From Streptomyces sp. NBC_00377 (GTDB lineage Bacteria; Actinomycetota; Actinomycetes; Streptomycetales; Streptomycetaceae): 64,000 nt of DNA. The position numbers were made by a program, and so were the translations under genes. Within the stretch, counting starts at the first letter, position 1; each line of letters starts with the position of its first letter. Location of the stretch: the NCBI RefSeq assembly GCF_036075115.1, contig NZ_CP107958.1, forward strand, positions 1,736,001-1,800,000, given 5' to 3'. The notes beneath the pieces are model-generated. The model was given only the letters and a program-made list of their open reading frames with translations, made no database searches and was not told the DNA's origin. Positions 1 through 8,282 of this stretch are shown here, piece by piece.

Positions 1-105
1 ACCGCGGGCGAGCACGGCGGTCGGGGCACACCGAGCGCGCAGGACACCCAGAGCCACCAGAGCGCCCAGAGCGCCCAGAGCGACAAGGACGGAGCCGGCC
101 GATGA
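1..105 (+). CDS. C-terminal end of a truncated upstream gene (unknown product)
   Basis: The frame starting at base 1 is open from the window edge and ends at the TGA at 103-105. It gives a 34-residue tail rich in Gln, Ser and Ala with three near-copies of SAQ. The TGA overlaps the ATG of the next gene (ATGA), so the two genes are very likely co-transcribed and translationally coupled. The visible part is a low-complexity tail with no recognisable domain, so no function can be assigned. Confidence 0.6.
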   Translation, partial: TAGEHGGRGTPSAQDTQSHQSAQSAQSDKDGAGR

Positions 106-512
106 ACGACCCGCAGCAGGTGCACCATTACGACGGTCCCGTGTTCAACGGGGGCGTGTCGAACTCCCAGTTCGCCTGGAACAACGAGACGGCCACCCAG
201 AACCAGCAGCTCAACAACAACGCGGTCGCCGAGGGGCACGAGGCCCTCGCGACGCTGGTGACCGAACTGCTCCGGCAACTGCCCGCGGCCGGTCTCGGCG
301 ACCGGGAGCGCGAGGACGCCGAGAGCGCGGCACAGGAGGTCCTCGCGGAGATCACCGGCCCGGAGTCACCCGAGCCGGGAAGGCTCCGCCGCGCGGTGAC
401 CATGCTCAAGGGCGCCCTGGCGCCCGTCGCGACCGGCCTCGCGGCCGGGACGGCGGTGGGAGCGCAGGAGTGGGCCCAGTCGGCGATCAGGGGGCTCACG
501 GGGCTCGTCTGA
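102..512 (+). CDS. hypothetical protein, 136 aa
   Basis: ATG overlaps the stop of the preceding gene by four bases. The N-terminus is polar and repetitive, with GPVFNGG followed by VSNSQFAWNN and a run of Gln/Asn. A middle section (about residues 45-95) is predicted helical and charged. The C-terminus (about 100-136) is Ala/Gly-rich and moderately hydrophobic. I have an impression that GPV-x-N-G-x-VSxSQxAWxN N-termini occur in small actinobacterial proteins next to effector or signalling genes, but I cannot name a family with confidence. The coupled upstream partner is cut off by the window edge, so context does not help. Confidence 0.6.
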   Translation: MNDPQQVHHYDGPVFNGGVSNSQFAWNNETATQNQQLNNNAVAEGHEALATLVTELLRQLPAAGLGDREREDAESAAQEVLAEITGPESPEPGRLRRAVTMLKGALAPVATGLAAGTAVGAQEWAQSAIRGLTGLV

Positions 513-584
513 ACGCACGCCGGGGCGCGGCGGCCGGGTACCACCGGGTACCGGCTCCCGCGCCCCGGATCCCGGAGCGGTGGC

Positions 585-1010
585 TCAGGCGAGCTTGGCC
601 GACAGGGTGATGGTCGTGCCGGTGAGCGCCTGGCTGACCGGGCAGTTCTTCTTGGCGTCCTCGGCAGCGGCGGCGAACGCGTCGTCGTCGAGGCCCGGAA
701 CGGTGCCCTCCACCGTCAGGTGGATGCCGGTGATGCCCTCTCCCGGCTGGAAGGTGACGTCCGCCGAGGTGACGAGCTTGGTGGGCGGGGTGCCCGCGCC
801 GGCCAGGCCGTGCGACAGCGCCATGGAGAAGCAGCTGGAGTGGGCGGCGGCGATCAGCTCCTCCGGGCTGGTCTTGCCGTTCGCCTGCTCGGCGCGCGAC
901 GGCCACGACACCGGCTGCTGACCGATGCCGGAGGAGTCGAAGGTCACGACCCCGTTGCCCTCGAGCAGGTTGCCTTCCCAGACCGTGTGTGCGGAGCGCG
1001 TGGTAGCCAC
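585..1010 (-). CDS. OsmC family peroxiredoxin-like protein
   Basis: This is a 141-residue OsmC-fold protein, usual for the family. The two redox cysteines are present: Cys60 in AAHSSCFSMAL and Cys123 in KKNCPVSQAL. OsmC/Ohr enzymes reduce organic hydroperoxides in the cytoplasm with a Cys pair as peroxidatic and resolving thiols. The spacing and the VWEGNLLEG N-terminus resemble OsmC rather than Ohr. Start is GTG at 1010, preceded by AAGGAAG at good spacing. It stands alone, with about 80 bp of apparent promoter region upstream. Confidence 0.88.
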   Translation of the reverse strand: MATTRSAHTVWEGNLLEGNGVVTFDSSGIGQQPVSWPSRAEQANGKTSPEELIAAAHSSCFSMALSHGLAGAGTPPTKLVTSADVTFQPGEGITGIHLTVEGTVPGLDDDAFAAAAEDAKKNCPVSQALTGTTITLSAKLA

Positions 1011-1088
1011 GGTTCTTCCTTTCGCATGGGGGTGTGCAGGGGGATCCCGTCGGGCGGGTTTCCGTGCCCCATCCGATCACACTCCGCG

Positions 1089-1216
1089 TCACCGCACCCT
1101 GAACACCGGCCCCAACGCGGTGAACGGCAGCCGTCGGCCCTGCGGGATCAGGTACACGTGCTCGCGCCGGACCCGCAGCACGTCGCACCGGCCGTCGGTG
1201 AGGACGAGCGGCGGCG
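1089..1216 (-). other. coding-like remnant downstream of the phosphatase-fold gene
   Basis: Between the OsmC gene and the next stop on the minus strand one frame stays open for about 42 codons and ends at a TGA (1089-1091). Almost every third base is G or C, as in real genes here. It reads plausibly as protein, with the segments CDVLRVRREHVYLIPQG and LPFTALGPVFRVR. There is no ATG, and the only GTG codons are internal. It may be the tail of a decayed gene or a chance frame. No function is claimed. Confidence 0.2.
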
Positions 1217-1228
1217 CGCAGCCAGTTT

Positions 1229-3340
1229 TCAGGCGGCGCGTTCCTCCGGTGCCGTCCCGAGCGGTATTTGGGGTCCGTCGGACTCGCGCAGCCAGCGGCG
1301 CAGGACGCGGTGCACGTGCTCCGCGCCGGCCAGTTCCTCGTGGTCCTCGACGGGTGCGGACAGCTCGAGCGGGGACAGCAGGAACGGCCGGGACTGGGCG
1401 CCGCCGAGGCCGCCGTGGGAGCCGATCTGCTCCTCGAAGGCGAGGACCTCGCCGTCGGCCGGGTCATGGAAGGAGTTGACCATGATGTCGGCGGTGTGCG
1501 GGAAGGAGTGGGTGCGGCGCACCGCGTCGGCGGCGCCGGGCCCGAACGCGGCCAGCGGGCCGGGCGTCCGGTCGAGTCGGTCCAGCGGGATCTCCGCGCC
1601 GTGCGCGCCGAGGACGACGCCCCCGTGGTCCTCGCTGCGCACGAGGAGGAAGCCGATGCCGGGGTGGTTGGCGAGGGTGGTCAGCAGGCCGGGGTGGCGG
1701 GCGTCGATCTCCTCCCTGCTCATCCGGTGGGGCACGTCCGGGAAGGAGATCAGGCCGAGGTTCCCCGAGGCCAGCACGATCGGCTCCGAGCGGCGGCCGG
1801 ACGGACGGTGGCGGCCGCCGCCCTCCTCGACGGGCCGGCGCAGCGCGGCGCGGACGGCAGCCCGGGCCTCGGCTCCGCTGTGGGTGCGTTCCGCCCTGCG
1901 CGGCACGGGCAGCCCGCAGCCGGCCCGCACCAGGTCGCCGAGGGTGAGGCCGTAGCGGGTGCGGAACGTTTCGCCCGGGCTCTGGCCGTGGTCGGAGAGG
2001 ACGACGATCCGGTAGGGGCGGGGTGCGTGCTCGGCGACGTTCTCGAGCAGCGACAGCGCCCGGTCGAGACGGCCGAGGACCTGCTCGGTGTCGCGGCCCA
2101 GCGGCCCGGAGTGGTGAGCAACCTCGTCGTACGCCACGAGGTCTGCGTAGACGGCGGTGCGCCCGGCGAGCATGTCCCCGGTCACGGCGGCCACCACGAC
2201 GTCACGTTCGACGACGGTCGCGAAGGCCCGGACGAACGGGTAGAGGCCGCCGCGCCCCACGCGGGGGCGTTCCCTGCGCAGTCGGGCCCGGGTGGACTGG
2301 AATATCTCGCGGACGACCTCCGCGACGAACGACAGGGCGGTGCGCACGGCGTTGGCGGGGTCGGAGAAGTAGGCGAAGTACCCGGCCCGGGAACGGGTCT
2401 CGCGGCTGCGCCGACGGGCGGCTATGGACAGCACGAGGGCCTGTTCGTCGGCGCCGCCGCTGAAGAGGTTGCCCCGGCTCGCTCCGTCGGCGGACAGCAG
2501 CCCGCCGTCACCGGTGTGTTCGACCGCGCGGCGCTGGAGTTCGGCGGCGCTGGTGGGACGGTTGCAGACCATCACCTCGCCGGTGTCCTTCTCGTACCAG
2601 CGGAAGGCGGGCACGTCGTGGTTGCTGCCGTGCAGGATTCCGAGCTGGCTGGCACCGGTCTGACTGGACCAGTCCGTGCGCCAGGAGGTGAGCCGGTGGC
2701 TCGGCCGGGGGACCTCTCCCGCGCGGCCCTGCCCGCCCTCCGGTTCCGGGGCGCCGCCCAGCCACCTGGCGACGGTCGGCATCAGACCCTTGCGCACCGC
2801 CAGGGACAGCACGTCGTGGCCGACGCCGTCCAGTTGGAGGAAGACCGTGCCGGGCGTGGTGGGGCAGGCGGGGCCGCGTCTTCGGCGGCGGTCGGCGAGC
2901 CGGTACAGGCGGCGGCGGTAGGCGTCGTCGTCGCGTACGGCCAGGGCGCCGCCGGTCGCGGAGGCGACGGCGGACATCACGGCCGCGACGATGACGGCGG
3001 TCTCCGGGGCCACCTCGCTCTGCCCGGAGGGGTTCAGACGCAGGGCGAGCAGCAGCAGTGAGCCGTTGAGGAAGAACACCAGCAGACCGATGACGAGCGC
3101 CGGTACGAGCAGCAGGAGACGCACCAGCAGGGGCCAGAACAGGGCCGAGAGCAGACCGAACACCCCGGCGCCGACGGCCGCGGTCCTCGCGATGGTGGTC
3201 GCGCTGTCGCCGTCGGGCGACTGGAGCCGGAAGTCCGGCAGGATCCCCGCCAGCACCAGCATGGTGAGCGTGGAGACACCCCACACCGCGATGCTCCGCC
3301 CGATCTGACTGGCGGCCCGCCGCCAACGCACCCCACGCAC
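1229..3340 (-). CDS. membrane-anchored alkaline-phosphatase-superfamily protein (holin-like N-terminus)
   Basis: 703 residues. Residues about 15-130 hold four hydrophobic segments resembling the phage-holin-type / DUF4-TM region that gives these proteins their usual database name. A cytosolic linker follows, then a type I phosphodiesterase / nucleotide pyrophosphatase fold. Support includes VFLQLDGVGHDVL near residue 168, DWSSQTGASQ (probable nucleophile region), VYADLVAYDEVAHHSG, and VLSDHGQSPG with metal-binding Asp/His. Known relatives hydrolyse phosphodiester or phosphomonoester bonds, but the substrate is unknown. GTG start at 3340 has GAGGTG upstream. It is unrelated to phage despite the common name. 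Confidence 0.8.
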   Translation of the reverse strand: MRGVRWRRAASQIGRSIAVWGVSTLTMLVLAGILPDFRLQSPDGDSATTIARTAAVGAGVFGLLSALFWPLLVRLLLLVPALVIGLLVFFLNGSLLLLALRLNPSGQSEVAPETAVIVAAVMSAVASATGGALAVRDDDAYRRRLYRLADRRRRRGPACPTTPGTVFLQLDGVGHDVLSLAVRKGLMPTVARWLGGAPEPEGGQGRAGEVPRPSHRLTSWRTDWSSQTGASQLGILHGSNHDVPAFRWYEKDTGEVMVCNRPTSAAELQRRAVEHTGDGGLLSADGASRGNLFSGGADEQALVLSIAARRRSRETRSRAGYFAYFSDPANAVRTALSFVAEVVREIFQSTRARLRRERPRVGRGGLYPFVRAFATVVERDVVVAAVTGDMLAGRTAVYADLVAYDEVAHHSGPLGRDTEQVLGRLDRALSLLENVAEHAPRPYRIVVLSDHGQSPGETFRTRYGLTLGDLVRAGCGLPVPRRAERTHSGAEARAAVRAALRRPVEEGGGRHRPSGRRSEPIVLASGNLGLISFPDVPHRMSREEIDARHPGLLTTLANHPGIGFLLVRSEDHGGVVLGAHGAEIPLDRLDRTPGPLAAFGPGAADAVRRTHSFPHTADIMVNSFHDPADGEVLAFEEQIGSHGGLGGAQSRPFLLSPLELSAPVEDHEELAGAEHVHRVLRRWLRESDGPQIPLGTAPEERAA

Positions 3341-3424
3341 GCCCCGTACACCTCACGTTCCGGCCCCGACGCCCGCGGCGACCGCCTTCCACCCTGTCAT
3401 ACCGCGGTGGAGGGCCGGCCGGGT

Positions 3425-3835
3425 CTACCTTCCGTCGTAGCCGGCCGTCGGCATCGACAGCCGGCGGTGCACGCGGGCCTTCATCTGGGCGTCGTAGGCG
3501 GGCTCGGCGGTGCCGACCGTCTCCACCCGTACGCCGCGCCGCGCGCACTCCGCGGAGAACTCCTCCACGGACGACAGCGCGCTCTCGAGCACCCGGCGGC
3601 TGGGCGCGACGAACAGGTCGACGCCGGCCCTGACCCCGTCCCACAGCACGCAGTGGTCGGCGCGCAGCCCGCGCACCAGCAGTTCCCGGCCGACGACGTA
3701 GCCGCGCTCCGCGGCCCACCGCGCGCACATGGCGTGCTGACTGCGGGAATCGACCAGGAAGGGATCGGCGTCCAGTTCCTCGAGCGGCGTCAGACTCGCG
3801 ATCGCCGTGACCCGCATGACCCGCACCGGTCCCAT
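3425..3835 (-). CDS. hypothetical protein with possible degenerate resolvase-like fold
   Basis: 136 residues from ATG 3835, preceded by GGAGGTGAGGGGG; a second in-frame ATG lies at 3817. No family is recognised with certainty. The layout SRSQHAMCARWAAERGYVV, then GLRADHCVLWDGVRAGVDLFV, then ECARRGVRVETV resembles the N-terminal catalytic domain of serine recombinases (R-x-S-x-x-Q-x-x-x-C, ERGY-V, a central strand, then GV-v-T). The catalytic serine and arginine positions are not evident and no DNA-binding domain follows. This would make it a non-catalytic relative. The similarity is by eye only. Confidence 0.55.
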   Translation of the reverse strand: MGPVRVMRVTAIASLTPLEELDADPFLVDSRSQHAMCARWAAERGYVVGRELLVRGLRADHCVLWDGVRAGVDLFVAPSRRVLESALSSVEEFSAECARRGVRVETVGTAEPAYDAQMKARVHRRLSMPTAGYDGR

Positions 3836-3919
3836 GGCGTCCCCCTCACCTCCGGGTTTCGCCGCCGACCCTACTCCTGCCCGTAGGCTTCGGGGGAGTC
3901 GCGCGAAGGAGGCAAAGAG

Positions 3920-4693
3920 GTGGCGGTGGAGATCACGTGGTGGGGGCACGCCACCTGCACGGTCGAGGATTCGGACGTGCGTGTGCTCACCGATCCCCTG
4001 TTCGCCCGACGCCTCGCGCATCTGCGCCGGCGCCGGGGCGCGCCGCCCCCGCCCGAGGCCTGGCGCGCCGACGTGGTGCTGGTCTCGCACCTGCACGCCG
4101 ACCATCTGCACGTGCCCTCGCTGGAGCGCCTCGCGCCGGGCACGCGCCTGCTGGTGCCCCGGGGCGCGCCGCGCGCGGTACCCGGGCTGCGCCGCCTGCG
4201 GCATCTGCGGCTGAGCGAGATGGAGCCGGGCGACGAGAGCACCGTCGACGGAGTGCGGATACGGGCCGTGCCCGCGCGCCACGACGGGCGGCGGCTGCCG
4301 GTCGGACGGCACCGCTCCCCCGCGCTCGGGTACGTCGTCGAGGGCGAGGCCAGGACGTACTTCGCCGGGGACACCGGCCTGTTCGAGGACATGGCCGAGG
4401 AGGTCGGGCCGGTCGACGTGGCGCTGCTGCCGGTGGGCGGCTGGGGGCCGCATCTCGGCGAGGAGCACCTGGACGCGGGGCGCGCGGCCGAGGCACTGGC
4501 CCGGCTGGCGCCGCGCAGCGCGGTGCCGGTGCACTACGGCACGTACTGGCCGATCGGCATGGACGCCGTGCGCCCTCATGAATTCCATGCTCCCGGTGAG
4601 GAGTTCGTACGGCTCGCGGCGGAACGCGCGCCGGGGGTCGCGGTGCACCGGCTGGGGCACGGCGAGAGCGTGCGCCCGGAGGTCGCCCGGTGA
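3920..4693 (+). CDS. MBL-fold metallo-hydrolase (UlaG/NAPE-PLD-like)
   Basis: 257 residues with metallo-beta-lactamase-fold metal ligands: WWGHAT near residue 8, HLHADH at 57-62, AGDTG at 149-153 and a late HYGTY histidine. The subgroup lacks the usual lactamase loops and resembles UPF0173/UlaG-like zinc hydrolases acting on phosphodiester or lactone bonds; the substrate is unknown. GTG start at 3920 has GAAGGAGG about ten bases upstream. The stop overlaps the start of the DedA gene (GTGA), indicating coupled translation. The gene is divergent from the 136-aa hypothetical. Confidence 0.85.
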   Translation: MAVEITWWGHATCTVEDSDVRVLTDPLFARRLAHLRRRRGAPPPPEAWRADVVLVSHLHADHLHVPSLERLAPGTRLLVPRGAPRAVPGLRRLRHLRLSEMEPGDESTVDGVRIRAVPARHDGRRLPVGRHRSPALGYVVEGEARTYFAGDTGLFEDMAEEVGPVDVALLPVGGWGPHLGEEHLDAGRAAEALARLAPRSAVPVHYGTYWPIGMDAVRPHEFHAPGEEFVRLAAERAPGVAVHRLGHGESVRPEVAR

Positions 4694-5319
4694 GATGGTG
4701 GCTCGCCGCGACCGTGACGGTCGTGCCCACGCAGGCCACTCAGCAGGCCCTCGGCTATCCGTCGCTGTTCCTGCTGGTGCTGATCGGGGCGCTGGTGCCG
4801 GTGGTGCCGACCGGGGCGCTGGTGAGTACGGCGGCGGCGGTCGCCGTCCATCAGACGGTGCCGTACGCGCTGGCGATGGTGTTCCTGACGGCGTCCCTGG
4901 CGGCGTTCTGCGGTGACGCGGCGCTGTACTGGCTGGGGCGGCGCGGGATGCGGTCGAAGAACGGCTCGCGCTGGCTGGAGGCGATCCGTTCGCGGGCGCC
5001 CGAGGAGCGGCTGGCCCAGGCGCAGGACAAGCTCAGCGACCACGGCACGGCCGTGCTGGTGCTGTCCCGGCTGGTGCCGGCGGGCCGGATACCCGTGATG
5101 CTGGCCTGTCTGATGGCGCAGTGGCCGCTGCGCCGCTTCGCGCGGGGCAACCTCCCGGCCTGTCTGGCCTGGGCGGTGACGTATCAGCTGATCGGGATAC
5201 TCGGCGGCTCGCTCTTCCCCGAGCCCTGGGAGGGCGTGGTCGCCGCGATCGCGCTGACCGTCCTGATCAGCGCGGCCCCGAGCCTGTGGCGCCGGATCAG
5301 GGGGACCCGGGCAGCCTAA
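4690..5319 (+). CDS. DedA family membrane protein
   Basis: 209 residues with several hydrophobic segments. Family features include a re-entrant-loop pattern FCGDAALYWLGRRG near residues 75-90 and VLSRLVPAGRIPVM near 120-135. DedA proteins are inner-membrane transporters or flippases; some move polyprenyl phosphate or phosphatidylethanolamine. GTG start overlaps the TGA of the MBL-fold gene. The TAA stop lies inside the left terminal inverted repeat of a MITE-like element, so the element abuts the 3' end of this gene and may supply or have altered its last codons. Confidence 0.88.
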   Translation: MRWWLAATVTVVPTQATQQALGYPSLFLLVLIGALVPVVPTGALVSTAAAVAVHQTVPYALAMVFLTASLAAFCGDAALYWLGRRGMRSKNGSRWLEAIRSRAPEERLAQAQDKLSDHGTAVLVLSRLVPAGRIPVMLACLMAQWPLRRFARGNLPACLAWAVTYQLIGILGGSLFPEPWEGVVAAIALTVLISAAPSLWRRIRGTRAA

Positions 5320-5483
5320 GGGCTGTCCCGCAATCCCTGGCGGGCGCGCGACGACAGCTACGGCACCTCGCCGCGTTGTCGGAACGCCCGAATACATCCG
5401 GTATGCGGACGTGCCTCCGCCTTGCGATGCACCGCATCTGACGCCGCGCACTGATCCACCAGGGATTACGGGACAGCCCTTAG
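5316..5483. repeat. MITE-like element 1, 25-bp terminal inverted repeats
   Basis: The left end 5316-5340 starts CTAAGGGCTGTCCCG. It matches the reverse complement of 5459-5483, which ends CGGGACAGCCCTTAG, at 24 of 25 positions. The 118-bp interior has no convincing ORF. Size, near-perfect terminal repeats and lack of coding sequence fit a miniature inverted-repeat element mobilised in trans by a transposase with similar ends; which transposase cannot be told here. Its left end contains the DedA stop codon. Confidence 0.75.
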
Positions 5484-5704
5484 GGCCTGACGTTCGGATC
5501 AAGTCGCGCGTCGCGGGGTGTCGCACGCACTTCTGCGGCGTTGTCGTCGGTCGCCGACTCCCCCACTCTCGGCTTCGCTCGACCGGGGGGGACCCCCATC
5601 GCGTCGGCTCCCTCCGCCGCCTTGCGGCCGCACGCACCACACCCCGCTCGGGCCGGCCCACAAGGCACCGTGAGTCAGGCCGACTTGATCCGAACGACAG
5701 GCCC
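5483..5704. repeat. MITE-like element 2, 24-bp terminal inverted repeats
   Basis: Bases 5483-5506, beginning GGGCCTGACGTTCGG, match the reverse complement of 5681-5704 at 23 of 24 positions. The element is 222 bp and begins where element 1 ends. Its interior has a strong GC hairpin region around 5560-5595 (CCCCCACTCTCGG / CGACCGGGGGGG), of a kind I recall as widely repeated in Streptomyces intergenic DNA. No ORF is convincing. From 5705 to 5825 I see only unremarkable intergenic sequence. Confidence 0.7.
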
Positions 5705-5825
5705 TGTTCCGAAGCTCCGGCCGGGGCGTCCGGCCGTACGGCTGCCGTGCGGGGCCGCCGTCCGCTCGTGCACCGGCAGCGCCCCGGTGTCCCGGGGCCC
5801 GGATACTCGTCCCCTTCGGTACGTC

Positions 5826-6887
5826 CTACTCCAGCACCCGCGCGCCTCCCACCGGCAGGTCCCACAGATCGTCCCGCTCCAGGCCCGCCTTCTGCCAGGC
5901 CGCACGCACCCGGGTGAGGGGTTCGAGGACGGGTTCGGCGGACAGCACGAAGGTGCCCCAGTGCATCGGGGCCATCCGGCGCGCACCGAGGTCGAGGGTG
6001 GCGCGGACCGCCTCCTCCGGATCGCAGTGGACGTCGCTGAGCCACCAGCGGGGGTCGTAGGCGCCGATGGGAAGGAGGGCGAGGTCGATGCCGGGGTGGC
6101 GCTGTCCGATGCGGGAGAACCAGTGGCCGTAGCCGGTGTCCCCGGCGAAGTAGAGGCGCCGGCCGTCGGGCGCGGTGAGCACCCAGCCGCCCCAGAGGGA
6201 GTGGCAGGTGTCGGTGAGAGACCGCTTGGACCAGTGGTGGGACGGCACGAAGTCGAAGCGGACGCCGGACAGTTCGGACGCCTCCCACCAGTCCAGCTCG
6301 GTGACCCGGGTGAACCTCCGCCGCAGGAACCAGCGCCCGAGCCCGGCCGGGACGAACACGGGTGTGTCCCGCGGGAGTCGGCGAAGTGTGGGGGCGTCCA
6401 GATGGTCGTAGTGGTTGTGGCTGACGACGACCGCGTCGACCCGCGGCAGCGCGTCCCAGGGGACGCCGACGGGGGTGATCCGGGCCGGGGTGCCGAGGAT
6501 CCGGCGGGACCAGACCGGGTCGGTCAGGACGGTGAGGCCGCCGATGCTGATCACCCAACTGGCGTGTCCCGCCCAGGAGACGGCGACCGTCCGGGAGTCC
6601 ACGCGGGGCAGCGGGGCGGGCGCGTACGGCAGTCGGGGAATGTCGGCGAGGCCTTCCCTGCCGGGCCGCACCGAGCCCTCGCGGGCGAACCGGGCGAGGG
6701 CCTTCAGGCCGGGCAGGGGCGAGGTCAGCCGGTCGTGGAAGGTGCGCGGCCACACCCGGCGCTCACCCGGCGGGCGGGGCTCGGTGAGCGGCGGGACGGC
6801 GGGGGCGAGCGGGGACAGGAGGGCCGGCGCGTCGGCGTCCTCGGTGGTCACCGTGCCGGGGGTGGTCGACTCGGACCGCTGCGTCAT
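5826..6887 (-). CDS. MBL-fold metallo-hydrolase (NAPE-PLD-like)
   Basis: 353 residues. An N-terminal low-complexity stretch (1-45) precedes a NAPE-PLD/RomA-type domain. It includes WAGHASWV near 106-112, TDPVWSRR, HNHYDH at 157-162, a second histidine at VPSHHWSKR near 215-222, AGDTG at 248-252 and a late MHWGTF. These are the metal ligands of the class, which hydrolyses phosphodiester-type bonds; the substrate is unknown. ATG 6887 overlaps the stop of the upstream aminotransferase-like gene (ATGA), so the two are co-expressed. Confidence 0.87.
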   Translation of the reverse strand: MTQRSESTTPGTVTTEDADAPALLSPLAPAVPPLTEPRPPGERRVWPRTFHDRLTSPLPGLKALARFAREGSVRPGREGLADIPRLPYAPAPLPRVDSRTVAVSWAGHASWVISIGGLTVLTDPVWSRRILGTPARITPVGVPWDALPRVDAVVVSHNHYDHLDAPTLRRLPRDTPVFVPAGLGRWFLRRRFTRVTELDWWEASELSGVRFDFVPSHHWSKRSLTDTCHSLWGGWVLTAPDGRRLYFAGDTGYGHWFSRIGQRHPGIDLALLPIGAYDPRWWLSDVHCDPEEAVRATLDLGARRMAPMHWGTFVLSAEPVLEPLTRVRAAWQKAGLERDDLWDLPVGGARVLE

Positions 6888-8131
6888 CGAGGAGGCTCCC
6901 GTCGCTGAGCGTCGTCACGGAGATCGTCGAAAACCGACCTCACAAGCGCCAACGCGCGTTGCACATGGGGCAGTCGCAGCGGCGCGGGTGCCGTGAGGCA
7001 TTCCATGCGCTGCGCCTTCGTACCGTGCAGCAGCATGCCGGTGGACAGTCGCACGCGCAGCGCCCCGAGGTCGTCCCCGAAGCGGTGACCGCCCGGCGCG
7101 GGCATGCCGAGCCGGGCGGAGAGGAAGTCCTCCAGCTCCTGTGCGTCGCCGACGCCGTGCGCGGCGAGCGCGGTGCGCAGCGGGTCGAGATCGGCGTACA
7201 GGTGTCGGCCGGCCCGGGGCGGGAGGGCGAGGCCGCCCGCGGCGACCACGGTGGCGTGCACGGCGTCCGCCACCCGCGCGTGCAGCCGTACGGCGGCGGC
7301 GACGCGCGCGGTGACCGGCTCGGGCTCGGTCAGGGCGTACGCGGCCGCGGCGGCGACCGGGGCGGCCACCCGTGCGCCGAGCGCGGTGAGGACGTCGAGC
7401 ACGCGCGCGTGCAGGTCGTCACCGGTGGCCGAGGCGGGGAACCGGGCGACGGCTGCCGGCCAGCCGGGGGGCAGCAGCGCACCGGCGAGGTCGCTGACGA
7501 CGGTGACGTGCTCCGGCAGCATCTCGGCGGGGCCGACCAGCACGGTGTCGTGCGGGGCGTGCAGCGTGTCGCGCCAGGTCTCGTCGCTGACCAGGTGCAG
7601 GCCCTCGCCCGCGGCGGCCTCCACCGCCTCGTGCAGCACCTCCGGCGGCGCGACCGTCGCGGTGGGGTCGTCGGCGACGGACAGCACCAGCAGCCGCGGG
7701 TCGCCGCCCTCTGCCCGCACCCGGCGCACGGTCTCCAGCAGGGCGTAGGGGTCCGGGACGCCGCCGCACTCGGCGGGGGTCGCCACGTGGAAGACGGGTC
7801 TTCCCAACAGGCGTGCGTACGGCGCCCACCAGGCCGCGCAGGGGCGGGGCACCAGGACGTCACCGCCGAGGGCGGCGGTCAGCGCGAGCAGCAGCGCGGG
7901 GGCGCCGGGTCCGGCCACGACCCGCTCCGGGCCGACGGGCGTGCCGCGCCGCTCCCAGTAGCCGCAGGCTGCGTCGAGGAGGGCGGGGCCACCGCCGACC
8001 GGCTCGGCGTCGGCGCGGCCGGCCGCCCCGGCGAGCACCGAGGCGAGTTCGGGCAGTACCGGCAGGCCGTCCGAGGGCAGCGGCGGGCCGTAGCGGACGG
8101 GCCCGTGGTCCACCGCTTCCGTCCGCCGCAT
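6884..8131 (-). CDS. aminotransferase class I/II-fold protein lacking the PLP lysine
   Basis: 415 residues with the fold-type I layout. Landmarks are GPGAPALLLALTAAL (PLP phosphate region, about 74-88), ADDPTATV (153-160, where active enzymes have N-P-x-G), VSDETWRD (181-188), VVSDLAGALLPPGW (211-224) and RVRLSTG (359-365) with the carboxylate-binding Arg. The lysine that should follow SDLA is replaced by Gly217, and the whole protein has one lysine, Lys372, far from that site. It therefore cannot form the usual internal aldimine and is probably not a transaminase. The next gene, an MBL hydrolase, overlaps by 4 bp. Confidence 0.8.
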   Translation of the reverse strand: MRRTEAVDHGPVRYGPPLPSDGLPVLPELASVLAGAAGRADAEPVGGGPALLDAACGYWERRGTPVGPERVVAGPGAPALLLALTAALGGDVLVPRPCAAWWAPYARLLGRPVFHVATPAECGGVPDPYALLETVRRVRAEGGDPRLLVLSVADDPTATVAPPEVLHEAVEAAAGEGLHLVSDETWRDTLHAPHDTVLVGPAEMLPEHVTVVSDLAGALLPPGWPAAVARFPASATGDDLHARVLDVLTALGARVAAPVAAAAAYALTEPEPVTARVAAAVRLHARVADAVHATVVAAGGLALPPRAGRHLYADLDPLRTALAAHGVGDAQELEDFLSARLGMPAPGGHRFGDDLGALRVRLSTGMLLHGTKAQRMECLTAPAPLRLPHVQRALALVRSVFDDLRDDAQRREPPR

Positions 8132-8159
8132 GTGAGCCTCCGCGCAGTCCGTCCCTGGT

Positions 8160-8282
8160 GCCGTGCCGCCTGCCGCCTTGCCTGCCGCTCTGCCCGCCCT
8201 GCTGCCTCACCGCCCTGCCGCGCCCTACTGCCCTGCGGCCTGCTGCCTCTACGGCCTGCTGCTTGCTGCCTGCTGCCCTGCA
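8160..8282. repeat. CTGCC/CTGCT-rich low-complexity tract in the 8132-8521 gap
   Basis: The 390-bp gap between two minus-strand genes contains about 120 bp of imperfect CTGCC, CTGCT and GCCTGCTGCC units. On the minus strand this is a GGCAG/AGCAG-rich leader region roughly 30 to 150 bases upstream of the aminotransferase-like gene. The rest of the gap (8283-8425) shows no convincing gene. Confidence 0.5.
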
